Source of the DNA: a bacterium
Lineage (GTDB): Bacteria; Zhuqueibacterota; QNDG01; DTFT01
Assembly: GCA_016933415.1 (NCBI GenBank)
Contig: JAFGAX010000091.1
Span: 1-44,196, forward strand
DNA: 44,196 nucleotides
Reading direction: 5' to 3'
Shown here: in pieces, positions 1 through 8,896 of the stretch
Layout: the number at the start of each line of letters is the position of its first letter
Numbering within the stretch: position 1 is the stretch's first letter
Made by a program: the position numbers and the translations under genes
The notes under the pieces: model-generated
Databases searched by the model: none
What the model was told of the DNA's origin: nothing
The model's input: the letters and a program-made list of their open reading frames with translations, nothing else

Positions 1-1
1 A

Positions 2-28
2 ATCCGTTTCATCCATTCAATCCGTGTT
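2..28. repeat. ATCC-led 9-mer tandem repeat at window edge
   Basis: Three consecutive 9-mers start at bases 2, 11 and 20, each beginning ATCC (ATCCGTTTC, ATCCATTCA, ATCCGTGTT). The array lies just beyond the stop codon of the first gene, in the non-coding edge of the window. Similar ATCCGTG-rich repeats are common intergenic filler in several bacterial phyla. Its full extent cannot be seen. Confidence 0.5.
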
Positions 29-37
29 CCATTTTTT

Positions 38-886
38 CTAAATGTTCAGCAGCGGAAATTCCGAATACAGATTATCCACATCCCCCGGAGCGAGATCCAT
101 CGAGCGGAACAGCCTCGGCCGCTTCAACGCCAGCCGGAAGGAAACCGGAATCCGCTCCCCCTTCAGCATCCTCTCATCCGCGTACAGGGACGTGACGCCC
201 AGGCGCAGGCACAGTTTCGCGACCGCGCGTCCGGAGCACCGGCTGAACACCTCCGGATTGCCGATGTGGTGCACAGCGCCGAGCAGAAACGGCTTTTTCC
301 TCCGGACCATGCGGCTGATCACGCAGAAACACCGGCCGCCGCCGGATGTGATGAGAAAGGCGCGGCATCCGGGAAACCGGTGGTCGTCCCGGAGCCTGCG
401 CTCGTCCGGAGTCAGAATGTCATGCTCCACTTCATCCGCTTCGATCACCATGCAGGCGGGCCCTGAGGGAAAGCGGGGCATGAGCACGGACGTGCCGGTT
501 TCCAGTTCACGGAATCCGGCTTTCAGGAGCAGTCCGGACACTTCGGCGGAAGGCGTGAGATCCACGATGTCCGTTCCCGGTTCTTTCAGCAGGGGCAGGA
601 GCATGAACACACTCCGGCCCCGGTACGGTTCCCGCACGATCCAGCTGGTCAGGTTGCACATCCGGCGCTCCCTTCCGGCCAGAACGCGGCGGCTGACCAA
701 AGCGCCCAGGAATCCCACGGGGCTCTCACCGTCCAGCATCAGGGTGCCGCAGGAGGGCTCTCCGGAACCGAACGGATCCGAGAAAAGCCTGCGCCACCCT
801 TCAAGGCCGACATAGGGGTTCCGGAATTCCCGCAGGAGCGGGAGCACGGCCTCGAAATCGCCGGGCACTGCCTGCCGGACGGTCAC
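38..886 (-). CDS. GNAT-like acyltransferase of the ACP/ligase/decarboxylase module
   Basis: About 282 residues. The N-terminal half has the look of a GNAT N-acyltransferase: an opening VTVRQAVPGDFEAV strand-helix and a core segment NLTSWIVREPYRGR near residues 78-91 that matches the acyl-CoA pyrophosphate loop (R-x-x-G-like). The C-terminal half is not recognised. The GTG at 884-886 overlaps the TGA of the upstream decarboxylase as GTGA, which is why it is preferred over the TTG one codon earlier. It is the last gene of a translationally coupled run of ACP, ligase, decarboxylase and this protein. By inference it transfers the carrier-bound acyl or aminoacyl group to a sugar or lipid acceptor. 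The acceptor is unknown, and a FemAB-like role is an alternative. Confidence 0.6.
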   Translation of the reverse strand: MTVRQAVPGDFEAVLPLLREFRNPYVGLEGWRRLFSDPFGSGEPSCGTLMLDGESPVGFLGALVSRRVLAGRERRMCNLTSWIVREPYRGRSVFMLLPLLKEPGTDIVDLTPSAEVSGLLLKAGFRELETGTSVLMPRFPSGPACMVIEADEVEHDILTPDERRLRDDHRFPGCRAFLITSGGGRCFCVISRMVRRKKPFLLGAVHHIGNPEVFSRCSGRAVAKLCLRLGVTSLYADERMLKGERIPVSFRLALKRPRLFRSMDLAPGDVDNLYSEFPLLNI

Positions 887-2172
887 CAATCCGCGGCTCC
901 GGATTCCGGCAGACGGCTCAGGCGCCGCACCGCCCCGTCCGGATCCGCGGCGTATTCATCCGGCCGCGGGTGGGACAGGAACAGGAGCGGGCTGGCCGAG
1001 TACGCGTACGCTCCTGAGTCGTATATGCCTATCCAGTCGCCGATTTCCGGTTTCGCGAGCCGGATGCGGTCTCCCATGACGTCGATGGACGTGCAGAGCG
1101 GTCCGACGGCCGTCACTTCAACCGTCTCCGCGCCGGCCGGCCTGGACAGGTTGGCCGCCCTGAAATTTTTCCGTATGACCTGCCCGAAATTGCCGCTGGC
1201 CGCGAGGTGATGGTTCATTCCGCCCTCGAGCACGGCGTAGTCGCGGCCGCGGGAGGACTTGACGTCCACGACGCGGGCGGCGTACAGGCCGGCTTGCGCC
1301 GTGAGCCAGCGGCCGAGTTCGAGAACCGCGACCGGCGCATCCGCGGGGTTGAGTTCCTTTTTCAGGCCGGCCCATTCCGCGTTCAACGCCGCGCATGCGG
1401 ATGCGGCGTCGAGTTCCGTCTGACCCTCATGATAGGGAACGCCGAATCCGCCGCCGAAATTCACCAGGCGCAGGAGCGGGGTCTTCCCTCCGGCCAGGGT
1501 CCCGCGGACGATGTCCGCGGTTTGTCTGAAATTCGCGGCCAGCGCCTCCGCGTCCAGGCACTGGGTGCCCGCGTACACGTGAATCCCCCTCGGCCGGACA
1601 TGGGGCATGCGGCCGAACAGGTCCAGCATTTCCGGCAGACGCTCCTCGTCCGTGCCGAAGGCGGAGGATTTGCCGCCCATCTTGATCGCGAACGCACGGA
1701 TCAGCAGTGAGGGATTGACGCGCACCGACGCGTCCGCAATCCTGTGTTCCGCAAAAGCGGCTGCCTCGAGCCTGTCGAGCTCGTTCGGCGATTCGACGCT
1801 GATCGCGCCGATGCCGGCCCGGACCGCGAAGCGCAGCTCGGCGTCCGTCTTGCCCGGGCCCGCGAAATGGATGCGCTCGGGGCTGAACCCGGCTTTCAGG
1901 GCGGCCGCCAGCTCGCCCCCGGAGGAAACATCCGCGCCGTCGGTCCAGGCGGCCATGGCGCGGAGCAGATCCGGGTTCGGATTGGCCTTGACCGCGTAAT
2001 AGACGAGGATGGAGGGATCGAGCCAATTCCGGAGCCGCTCCGCGCGCTCCCGGATCAGGCCCAGGTCGTACAGATAGAAGGGCCTTTCCGCGGAAGCGAG
2101 CAGCCCGGCGAAGGCTTCCGTCTCCCAGAACGGGATCCGGTCCGACGCCGGTTCAGGATTTCCGTTTTGCAT
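883..2172 (-). CDS. PLP-dependent decarboxylase (fold III, LysA/ornithine decarboxylase family), exosortase A-type
   Basis: 429 residues, normal for the diaminopimelate/ornithine decarboxylase family. The PLP lysine is K62 in YYAVKANPNP. A glycine-rich phosphate loop (NFGGGFGVPY), the C-terminal cysteine motif GPLCTSID and the YDSGAYAYS segment complete the active site. Family knowledge: such enzymes decarboxylate amino acids, and a subgroup acts on an amino acid tethered to a carrier protein (BtrK in butirosin synthesis) or sits in exosortase A loci. The gene overlaps the upstream AMP-ligase by 20 bases and the downstream GNAT gene by 4, so it very probably works with the ACP and ligase rather than making lysine. 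The ATG at 2172 has a GGGAG site upstream. A true LysA is the main alternative, but the context argues against it. Confidence 0.85.
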   Translation of the reverse strand: MQNGNPEPASDRIPFWETEAFAGLLASAERPFYLYDLGLIRERAERLRNWLDPSILVYYAVKANPNPDLLRAMAAWTDGADVSSGGELAAALKAGFSPERIHFAGPGKTDAELRFAVRAGIGAISVESPNELDRLEAAAFAEHRIADASVRVNPSLLIRAFAIKMGGKSSAFGTDEERLPEMLDLFGRMPHVRPRGIHVYAGTQCLDAEALAANFRQTADIVRGTLAGGKTPLLRLVNFGGGFGVPYHEGQTELDAASACAALNAEWAGLKKELNPADAPVAVLELGRWLTAQAGLYAARVVDVKSSRGRDYAVLEGGMNHHLAASGNFGQVIRKNFRAANLSRPAGAETVEVTAVGPLCTSIDVMGDRIRLAKPEIGDWIGIYDSGAYAYSASPLLFLSHPRPDEYAADPDGAVRRLSRLPESGAADW

Positions 2173-3778
2173 CCGAATGCTCCCTGACGGTCCGTGTGCG
2201 GTCGATCTTCCCGTTCGCGGTCAGCGGAAAGGCGGACAGCACGACCACATCGTCCGGCACCAGGTAGAAGGGGAAATTCCTTTTGCAGTCGCCGATCACG
2301 GTTTCAGCCGTCACGGCCGGCGAGGACAGGGTCATGAAAACGCGGAGCCTGATTTCGTCCTCCTCCTCGTATGCCGCGGCCACGCATTCCGCCACGCCCG
2401 GTATGGCCGTGACGCGCTCCTCCACCTCGGTCGGGCTGACGCGGTATCCCTTGGTCTTGATCATGGCGTCGCGCCGGCCCACGTAATACAGAAAACCCTC
2501 GGCGTCGCGCTTCACGATGTCGCCCGAGAAGACCACGGTTTCCAGGTGCCGGTTGGACGGATCGAGCAGGGGATTCGGCCTGAACACTTCGGCCGTCTTT
2601 TCCGGGTTGTTCCAGTATCCGCGGGTGATGAGGGCTCCGCGGTGCACGAGTTCGCCCTCTTCGTCCGGGCCGCATTCGCGTCCCTCGCCGTCCACCACGA
2701 AAATCTCGACCCCGGGGATCGCCTTTCCGATTGATTCGGGCCTGCGGCCGATCTCTTCCGGGTCCAGAAAGGTAGAGCGAAACGCCTCCGTGAGGCCGTA
2801 CATGAGGAAGATCCGGGTCGAGGGAAAAAGGCCGCGCAGTTTGCCGACCACGGCGACCGGCACCTTGCCGCCTGAATTCGTGATCACCCGGAGGCCGGAG
2901 AAATCGTGCGGCTTCGACGTGTCGCAGAGCCTGGGATTGAAGATCTTGAGCCACACGGGCGGCATGCCGGCAAATACCGTGATGCGCTTCGACTCGAGCG
3001 TGCGGAGCAGGTCGTTCGGCATGAAAAACTGATGCAGGACGAATGTGCCGCCGAGCAGGACCGCGTCCATGAGCTGGTTGAACCCGTAGTCGAAGTTGAG
3101 GGGAAGCAGGCCGAGAATCCGGTCGTCGCCGGACAGGCCTGTGTACGCGCTCACGATTTTCGCGCCGTCAATGGAATTGCGGTGCGTCACCACGATGCCC
3201 TTGGGCAGTCCGGTGGAGCCTGAGGTGTAGATGATGTGCGAAATATCGTCCGCGATCCGCCTCGGCTCCGCGGCCGCGGCCGGCGCGGTTTCGGGCCTGC
3301 AGATGCGTTTGAAGGCCGATCCGGAGTCCGAATCCGGAGAACCGGGGTTCTTCGTCCCTCCGCCGAAGGTCACCGCGCCCGTGATTCCCGCCTCCGCCCA
3401 GCGGGCAGGCGCGATGCGGTCCCGGCCGCGGCCGTCCGGCGTCAGCTTGTCGGCCGTGGCGGCCAGGGTCCGGATGCCGCAGTCCTTGACGATGTGGAGC
3501 ACCTGGTCCTCGGCCAGAATGGGATTGAGGAGCACCACGACTCCGCCCGCCATCCACACCCCGAACATGGCCAGCACCTGATCGATGGTCTTGTCCATGT
3601 AAATGCCCGCGGGCGCGCCGGGCTCCAGCCCGGCCTGGATGAGCGCGGCCGCCGTGCGCCTCGACGCTGTGACCGCTGCCGCATAAGACAGGGTCCGCCC
3701 GGGTTCCTCGAGGCAGGGCTTGTCCGGAAAGCGGCTGGCGCTGTCCTCCAGGAGATGATGGCTCAGCCAGGGTCTCAT
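2153..3778 (-). CDS. AMP-forming acyl/amino-acid ligase (ANL superfamily), exosortase A-type
   Basis: 541 residues, the full ANL length. Visible core motifs are the P-loop YTSGSTGLPKG (about 184-194), MYGLTEAFRS (A5), SGDIVKRDAEGFLYYVGRRD (A7), KTKGYRVSPTEVEE (A8) and the C-terminal catalytic lysine in PLTANGKIDR (A10). The enzyme should adenylate a carboxylate and pass it to a thiol. Because the ACP gene overlaps it by 4 bases (ATGA), the acceptor is most likely that ACP rather than free CoA. It resembles the ligases annotated as exosortase A system-associated. The substrate cannot be read from the sequence. The next gene, a PLP decarboxylase, suggests an amino acid. Confidence 0.85.
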   Translation of the reverse strand: MRPWLSHHLLEDSASRFPDKPCLEEPGRTLSYAAAVTASRRTAAALIQAGLEPGAPAGIYMDKTIDQVLAMFGVWMAGGVVVLLNPILAEDQVLHIVKDCGIRTLAATADKLTPDGRGRDRIAPARWAEAGITGAVTFGGGTKNPGSPDSDSGSAFKRICRPETAPAAAAEPRRIADDISHIIYTSGSTGLPKGIVVTHRNSIDGAKIVSAYTGLSGDDRILGLLPLNFDYGFNQLMDAVLLGGTFVLHQFFMPNDLLRTLESKRITVFAGMPPVWLKIFNPRLCDTSKPHDFSGLRVITNSGGKVPVAVVGKLRGLFPSTRIFLMYGLTEAFRSTFLDPEEIGRRPESIGKAIPGVEIFVVDGEGRECGPDEEGELVHRGALITRGYWNNPEKTAEVFRPNPLLDPSNRHLETVVFSGDIVKRDAEGFLYYVGRRDAMIKTKGYRVSPTEVEERVTAIPGVAECVAAAYEEEDEIRLRVFMTLSSPAVTAETVIGDCKRNFPFYLVPDDVVVLSAFPLTANGKIDRTRTVREHSDAKRKS

Positions 3779-4026
3779 CCATCCGTCCGCATGTTCCGGA
3801 GCACCAGGTCTGCCACGGATTGAATCGTGGAAAACTGGGCTTCGGTGACGTCTTCAATGGCAATGACCGCCCCGAACCGGGTCTCCAGAAATGTCAGAAA
3901 TTCGACCACTCCGAACGAATCCAGCGCGCCCTTGTCGAACAGGTTGTCCGATTCCGAGGGCTCGAATCCGACGGTTGTTTTAAAATGACCGCGTAATTCC
4001 TGTTTGATTTCGTCGATATTCGGCAT
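3775..4026 (-). CDS. Acyl carrier protein
   Basis: 83 residues, the normal ACP size, acidic and helical. S37 in the motif GALDSFGVVEF is the expected 4'-phosphopantetheine attachment serine. The ATG at 4026 follows AAGGAC with a 5-base spacer, and the gene overlaps the ligase start by 4 bases. It is a dedicated carrier and not the housekeeping fatty-acid ACP: no fab genes are near, and DSF replaces the usual DSL. It probably holds the acyl or aminoacyl group activated by the ligase while the PLP enzyme and GNAT act on it. Confidence 0.9.
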   Translation of the reverse strand: MPNIDEIKQELRGHFKTTVGFEPSESDNLFDKGALDSFGVVEFLTFLETRFGAVIAIEDVTEAQFSTIQSVADLVLRNMRTDG

Positions 4027-4111
4027 GACCGTCCTTTTTATAACGATTGGGACCCGTATTCGGGCATATCATTCGTTCGCCGTCTAACCAATTGAAAATA
4101 TAGCAAATTCT

Positions 4112-5614
4112 TCACTTTTTTCCAATCCGAAAAAGCTTTCCCGCCTTCCCGGCCAGGCTTTTCCGGAACCATTCCAGCTCGTTCCTGTGGAAAAGTCCGA
4201 ACGCCGTGATCAGAACGGCGTACAGGGGAAGCAGTACCGCGCATTGAACCACAGGATGGGCCCCGTTCATCAGCCAGTAAACAGGGGCCATCAAAGTCAA
4301 TGCAGCAAAAGGTTTGCCGAGTACGGCGAGCTGGGAACGAACGACGAATCCGGCCTTTTCGAGAATCCTCCAGTAAAGACACACGATGAAAACATCCGTC
4401 GCCGCGGTGGCCGCGGCCGCGCCGATGATGCCGTAACGCCGGATGAGGATGATATTGACCGCAATGTTGAAAACGCTCCTGGCCGCGGACGCGGCGATCT
4501 CACGCGTCTGCAGGTTCACCGCGATCAGGGTGTTTCCGAACAGGTAGCGGAGATAGGCCGGAACCACGGCCAGGCCGAGCACCGCGAGCGCAACGCCGCC
4601 CTCCCTGTATTCCGGGCCGAACCACCCCATCACGGTTCCGGCCATCAGCACTGTTCCCAGGGCCACGGCGAACGCCGCGGCCGTCAGGTACCGTATCGCC
4701 CGGCCGAGCAGAGTCCGGACCAGGTCCTTGGACACGAGAGTACGGCCCGCGATTTCCGGATAAGTCGCCTCGGTGAGCACGTTCGGCACCAGCCAGAGAC
4801 TTTCCAGTATTTTCCGCGCGACGCCGTAAACGCCGGCCGGTCCGAACCCGACGGTCAGCAGGGAGACCAGCACGGTGTCGATGTAGTCGTACACGCGCCA
4901 GAGCGCGGACTGGGCCACGTATATCCACGATTCCGAGAGCAGGGAAGCCGATACGTTCACGCTCGGCCGGCTGTATCCGCCCGGGCAGAGACGCCTGACC
5001 GCGAAGAACAGCCAGACGAAACTGATCAGGCGTGAGGCCGCGAAAATCCAGGCCGCGGCGAAAACGCCCCGGCCCCCGATCAGCAGGCCGCCGCCGATCA
5101 CGAGCAGGACCACGCGCTCCGCGTTCATGGCCACGGTGTCGTGGTGGAATCCGCCCAGCGCCTTGACCGCGGCGCGGAGCGTCAACGTCCAGCTCTTGAG
5201 CGATTCGGCCGCGAACACCACGAGCAGGAGCAGGCGGAACGGGAGCGTGTACTTTTCGCGGAACACCAGTGCCGCTCCGTAGCACAGCCCCAGCGTGAGG
5301 ACCGTGAGCCCCGCCTGGAGCCAGAGCGCGTTGGAAACGTAAATGCCCGCATCCCGCGGCCGCCGGACAATGACCTTGGTGATCGAGTACGAAAAGCCGA
5401 ACAGAATCAGCATCGCGAACAGGCCGGTGAAGCCCATCGCGGTGTTGAACTGTCCCCAGACATCCTTGCCGAGCCGGTTGGCCGCGAGAAAAAAGAAGGC
5501 GGCCGTGAACAGCATGCTCAGTTCCGAGAAGGCGCTGAACACGGTGTTCCAGACGATGCGCCGCGGCGGGGAAACCCGTCCCTCGGTGCCGGCGTCGCTC
5601 ACGCGTCCCTCCAT
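4112..5614 (-). CDS. Oligosaccharide flippase, Wzx/MATE-like (polysaccharide biosynthesis family)
   Basis: 500 residues with repeated hydrophobic segments from about residue 22 to 485, consistent with 12-14 membrane helices. Typical features are an N-terminal FSELSMLFTAAFFFLAANRLG helix and a central run YDYIDTVLVSLLTVGFGPAG. Wzx-type flippases move undecaprenyl-diphosphate-linked repeat units across the inner membrane. The start at 5614 follows GGAGA and overlaps the upstream glycosyltransferase by 16 bases, fitting one EPS operon. An 85-base gap separates it from the ACP gene. No matching Wzy polymerase is seen in the window. Confidence 0.88.
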   Translation of the reverse strand: MEGRVSDAGTEGRVSPPRRIVWNTVFSAFSELSMLFTAAFFFLAANRLGKDVWGQFNTAMGFTGLFAMLILFGFSYSITKVIVRRPRDAGIYVSNALWLQAGLTVLTLGLCYGAALVFREKYTLPFRLLLLVVFAAESLKSWTLTLRAAVKALGGFHHDTVAMNAERVVLLVIGGGLLIGGRGVFAAAWIFAASRLISFVWLFFAVRRLCPGGYSRPSVNVSASLLSESWIYVAQSALWRVYDYIDTVLVSLLTVGFGPAGVYGVARKILESLWLVPNVLTEATYPEIAGRTLVSKDLVRTLLGRAIRYLTAAAFAVALGTVLMAGTVMGWFGPEYREGGVALAVLGLAVVPAYLRYLFGNTLIAVNLQTREIAASAARSVFNIAVNIILIRRYGIIGAAAATAATDVFIVCLYWRILEKAGFVVRSQLAVLGKPFAALTLMAPVYWLMNGAHPVVQCAVLLPLYAVLITAFGLFHRNELEWFRKSLAGKAGKLFRIGKK

Positions 5615-6759
5615 GCGTTCTCCAGCAGGGACTCGAAGTCGCGGGCCATGCGTTCGACCGGGAAACGTTCGAACGCGGACCTGCGGCCGGCCGCGGAAAG
5701 CCGCAAGGCGAGGGGTTTATCCCGGAGCATGCGGATCAGCGCGGCCGCGAGGCGGCCCGCATCGGACGGGGGGAAGAGAAGTCCGTTCTCTCCATCGCGG
5801 ATGATTTCGGGTATGCCGCCCACCGCGGGCGCGGCCACGGGCACGGCCGCGGCCATCATCTCGATGAGCGCGATGCCGTGCGTTTCGATGTGCGAGCAGA
5901 GCAGGCCCGCGTCCAGAAGCGGAATCAGGTTCCGCACATCGCTGCGGTATCCTAGAAAGCGCACCACGGACGAGATCCCGAGCGATTCCGCCAGGCGCAT
6001 GAGTTCGGACTTGAGCGGTCCCTCTCCGATGAGGAGGAAACGCGCATGCGGCACCGCCTTCAGGACAACGGGAGCCGCCTCGAGCAGAAGCCTGTGGTTT
6101 TTCACGGGAACCAGGTTGGCGGTGATGCCGACCAGTCTGTCCTTTGGGCCGAAGCCGAGGCTTGCGGCCAACCCGGGCTTCGGACGGACGGTCCGGAACC
6201 GCGACAGATCGATGCCGTTGGGAATCACATCGATCAGGCCGGGCCTTACGCCGAGGCCGCGGACAATGATCCCCTTCAGAAAAGCGGAGGGAACCACGAT
6301 GCGGTCCGTGTCTTTCAGAAGCAGACGGTCCGCGGGCCTGAGCGGCCCGGGATAAAGGCCCTCGATCACCGTGTCCTGGGCGCGGATCACGGTCGGCACG
6401 CCCGCCAGCCGGGCCGCGGCCGGGCCCGCGAACGTGCCGGGGCCGAGCGCGAAGTAGAGCATGACATCCGGCCGCATGCGGCGGAGCGCCGAGGCCGAGC
6501 GCGCGATTGCGGGGAGGTCGAAACGGCCCCGCATGGGAATTTCAACGGTTTCGATTTCCGGCCATTGAAAAAAGGCCCGCTGTCGGATGCGGACGGCTTC
6601 GTCCGTGCGGCGGGCCTTGTAACCCGGGTAGAGGAGGATGACGGACGGCCGGACGCGCCTGCGGTCCAGGTGCCGCATCAGGTGATCCAGCTTGGTCTCG
6701 AATCCCCCGATGTCGTGGCACGCGACCAGAAAGGCGGCCCGGACCGGCCTGCGGCTCAC
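5599..6759 (-). CDS. Glycosyltransferase family 4
   Basis: 386 residues with a GT-B architecture. The C-terminal half carries PNGIDLSRF, GITANLVPVKNHRLL, LLIGEGPLKSEL and a donor-binding ETHGIALIEMMAAAVPVAAP segment. The EX7E-type motif reads ETHGIALIE here. It is expected to add a sugar to the growing lipid-linked repeat unit on the cytoplasmic face. The GTG start at 6759 overlaps the stop of the upstream fusion gene as GTGA. Donor and acceptor sugars cannot be read from the sequence. Confidence 0.88.
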   Translation of the reverse strand: MSRRPVRAAFLVACHDIGGFETKLDHLMRHLDRRRVRPSVILLYPGYKARRTDEAVRIRQRAFFQWPEIETVEIPMRGRFDLPAIARSASALRRMRPDVMLYFALGPGTFAGPAAARLAGVPTVIRAQDTVIEGLYPGPLRPADRLLLKDTDRIVVPSAFLKGIIVRGLGVRPGLIDVIPNGIDLSRFRTVRPKPGLAASLGFGPKDRLVGITANLVPVKNHRLLLEAAPVVLKAVPHARFLLIGEGPLKSELMRLAESLGISSVVRFLGYRSDVRNLIPLLDAGLLCSHIETHGIALIEMMAAAVPVAAPAVGGIPEIIRDGENGLLFPPSDAGRLAAALIRMLRDKPLALRLSAAGRRSAFERFPVERMARDFESLLENAWRDA

Positions 6760-8744
6760 GGAACCCCGCCCGGAAACAGCCGGGACATGGCTTCATCGAG
6801 CCGGCCGAGCCGGTTTTCCCAGAGAAACTCTTTCTTCAGCGCCTCGAAATCCGCGCCGTCCACGGGCCTGTTCTCCTTCAGGATTCGGACGATCGCTTCA
6901 GGGAATTCCCCTATCGGGCACACCGTCAGCCTGGAGAAGACGCGCGGCACAGCACGGGCGCCGGTTTCCGTGGCCACGACCGGCTTGCCGCAGGCCAGGG
7001 ATTCGACGACCTTGGTCGGCATGCCCCAGCCGCCGGTCATGGGCGAAATCACGACATCCGCCCGCCGGATCAGGTCTGCCACGGATTCCACGAATCCGGT
7101 GAATTCAAAAGCCGGATGGCTGAGCTCAAGCGGTGGATGCGCGCCCGCGAATTGAAAGCGGACGCGGGGATTTGCCTTCAAAACCCGGTCCGCGATACGG
7201 TCGCGCACGGCGGCCACAGCCTCGCGGTTCGTGGAAATCGCGTAATTGCCGAAGAACAGCACGATTTTCGGGTCATTCTTCTCCGGCTTGTACCGTGGAT
7301 TGAGGACCTTTTCGTCAAAGCCCTGCGGCACGACCGTGATCTTGTCCGGCGCGGTCCACCGGCCGTAGAATGCCGCGTCATCGTCCGATATCGCGACGAG
7401 CAGGCGGCATTGCTTCACGGCCTTTTTCTCCGCGGACCGGACCAGGGGCACGAGCGGCCAGCGCCTGGGGTCGGACTTCGCCTTGCCGAGATACTGCCGG
7501 AACTCGATGTTGTGCGACGCGTACACGAAAGGCACGCCGAAGCGCTTCGAGAGTTTCACCCCGTATTTGCCGGCCAGGCCGTAATCACAGAAGATCAGGT
7601 CGTAGCGGTTCTTTTCGAGAAGACGGGCCGCCGCATGATAAAGCGGTTTGCTGAAGAGGAAATACCCCTTCTGTGAAAAGGGGATCGCGATTTTTTCCCC
7701 GACCCCTTTCAGCCGGTTCCCGTACTTTTCCTCCAGAACCGGATCGCCGGGATGTCCCGACCCGGTCATATACACCAGGTCCAGACTGTGCCGACGGGCG
7801 AGAAAATTGACGAACTCGCCGCCGCGCGCGCCCGCGCCCGTGTAGGGCACGGCCGGGTCGTACATGGAGAGATAGAGGATTCTTTTGGATTGCGGGGACC
7901 ACAGGTCTCCGGGTTGTCCCGTCCGTCTCCCGGATGCCGCGTTGGCGTGCGGCGACAGAGCCGCCGCTTTCTGCTTCGCGGCCCTCTCTTCCCTCCCGGT
8001 GGAGGGCCCCGGCTTCCGTTTCCGTACCGTTTTGGCGGGCACGCCCGCGGCCACCGCGTAATCGGCCACGTCGCGATTAACCACCGAGCCCGCGCCGATC
8101 ACCGCGTGCCTGCCCACGGACACACCGTCAAACACCGTGACATGGCTGCCGATCCACCCGCCGGGCCCGATGCGTATGCCCTTGGACTCGCGGCCCTGGT
8201 TGAGCACCGGCACCGCGGGGTCGTCGAACCGGTGTGTGCCGCCGACCAGGTACACATAGGCTGCCAGCAGTTCCTCCGCGCCCACGACCACTTCACTCGC
8301 GCTGAAAATCGTGCAGTTCGACCCGATATTGGCGCGGTCCTCCAGGACGATGTCGCCGTTCTTGCAGTTGAGTATCGTGTTCCGGCCGAGAAAAACGCCG
8401 GCCCCGATCCGGATGCCATTGTTGTCCTGGCCCTTTGCGTCGAGCACGCATCCGTCGTCGATCACCGCGCCGTCGCCGATTTCGATCTTTTGGGGATGCC
8501 TCAGCACCACGCCCCTTCCGAACGTCAGCCCGCGGCCTGTACGGCCGAGAAGTTTCGGGTAGAGTTTGGAGCGAAGCAACAGCCCGGCTGCTCCCGGCAT
8601 GGAGCCGCAAAACGCAGTGATGCACTCATACCGGATCAGCTTCAGCAGGCTCCGCTCGCCCAGGATGAGATCCTGGTATTTCGCGAGCTTGCCCCCGCCT
8701 GAGGCGAATTCCTTCTGGATTTCAATGGTTTCGGTTTTGGCCAT
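6756..8744 (-). CDS. Fusion protein: hexapeptide-repeat acyltransferase + glycosyltransferase family 4
   Basis: 662 residues in one frame. Residues about 70-235 form a left-handed beta-helix acyltransferase of the serine acetyltransferase/WcaF type, with hexapeptide turns such as IEIGDGAVIDDGCV, IGAGVFLGRNTILN and IGAGSVVNRDVADYAVAAGV. About 50 residues of low-complexity, Ala/Arg/Ser-rich linker follow. Residues about 288-660 are a GT4-type glycosyltransferase (KRILYLSMYDPAVPY, VPQGFDEKVLNP, KVVESLACGKPVVATETG). Such proteins are normally separate. The fusion suggests that O-acetylation and transfer of one residue are coupled. The ATG at 8744 lacks a strong ribosome binding site. The C-terminal domain resembles EPS transferases of exosortase loci, without a certain subfamily. 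Confidence 0.82.
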   Translation of the reverse strand: MAKTETIEIQKEFASGGGKLAKYQDLILGERSLLKLIRYECITAFCGSMPGAAGLLLRSKLYPKLLGRTGRGLTFGRGVVLRHPQKIEIGDGAVIDDGCVLDAKGQDNNGIRIGAGVFLGRNTILNCKNGDIVLEDRANIGSNCTIFSASEVVVGAEELLAAYVYLVGGTHRFDDPAVPVLNQGRESKGIRIGPGGWIGSHVTVFDGVSVGRHAVIGAGSVVNRDVADYAVAAGVPAKTVRKRKPGPSTGREERAAKQKAAALSPHANAASGRRTGQPGDLWSPQSKRILYLSMYDPAVPYTGAGARGGEFVNFLARRHSLDLVYMTGSGHPGDPVLEEKYGNRLKGVGEKIAIPFSQKGYFLFSKPLYHAAARLLEKNRYDLIFCDYGLAGKYGVKLSKRFGVPFVYASHNIEFRQYLGKAKSDPRRWPLVPLVRSAEKKAVKQCRLLVAISDDDAAFYGRWTAPDKITVVPQGFDEKVLNPRYKPEKNDPKIVLFFGNYAISTNREAVAAVRDRIADRVLKANPRVRFQFAGAHPPLELSHPAFEFTGFVESVADLIRRADVVISPMTGGWGMPTKVVESLACGKPVVATETGARAVPRVFSRLTVCPIGEFPEAIVRILKENRPVDGADFEALKKEFLWENRLGRLDEAMSRLFPGGVP

Positions 8745-8797
8745 TTTGGTCCGTTAATCCCCGAAGCAGGGTGAAGGTTTCAATTACTATGAAGTCG

Positions 8798-8880
8798 TGT
8801 CATCCCCGCGCACGTGTCTTTTTCATCCGCGTCAGCGGACGGGGATCCAGTCTTTTTCATCCGCGTCCGCAGGATTCCAG
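8798..8880. repeat. CATCCGCGTC-type direct repeats in intergenic gap
   Basis: The 152-base gap 8745-8896 holds two exact 17-base copies of TCTTTTTCATCCGCGTC at 8817-8833 and 8851-8867, a 34-base period. They are followed by GGGGATCCAG and AGGATTCCAG respectively, and a related partial unit (CATCCCCGCG) starts at about 8801. The layout resembles the widespread ATTCCCGCG...CGGGAATCCAG intergenic palindromes. No gene is seen in the gap. Confidence 0.65.
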
Positions 8881-8896
8881 TTTTTTACACAATCCC

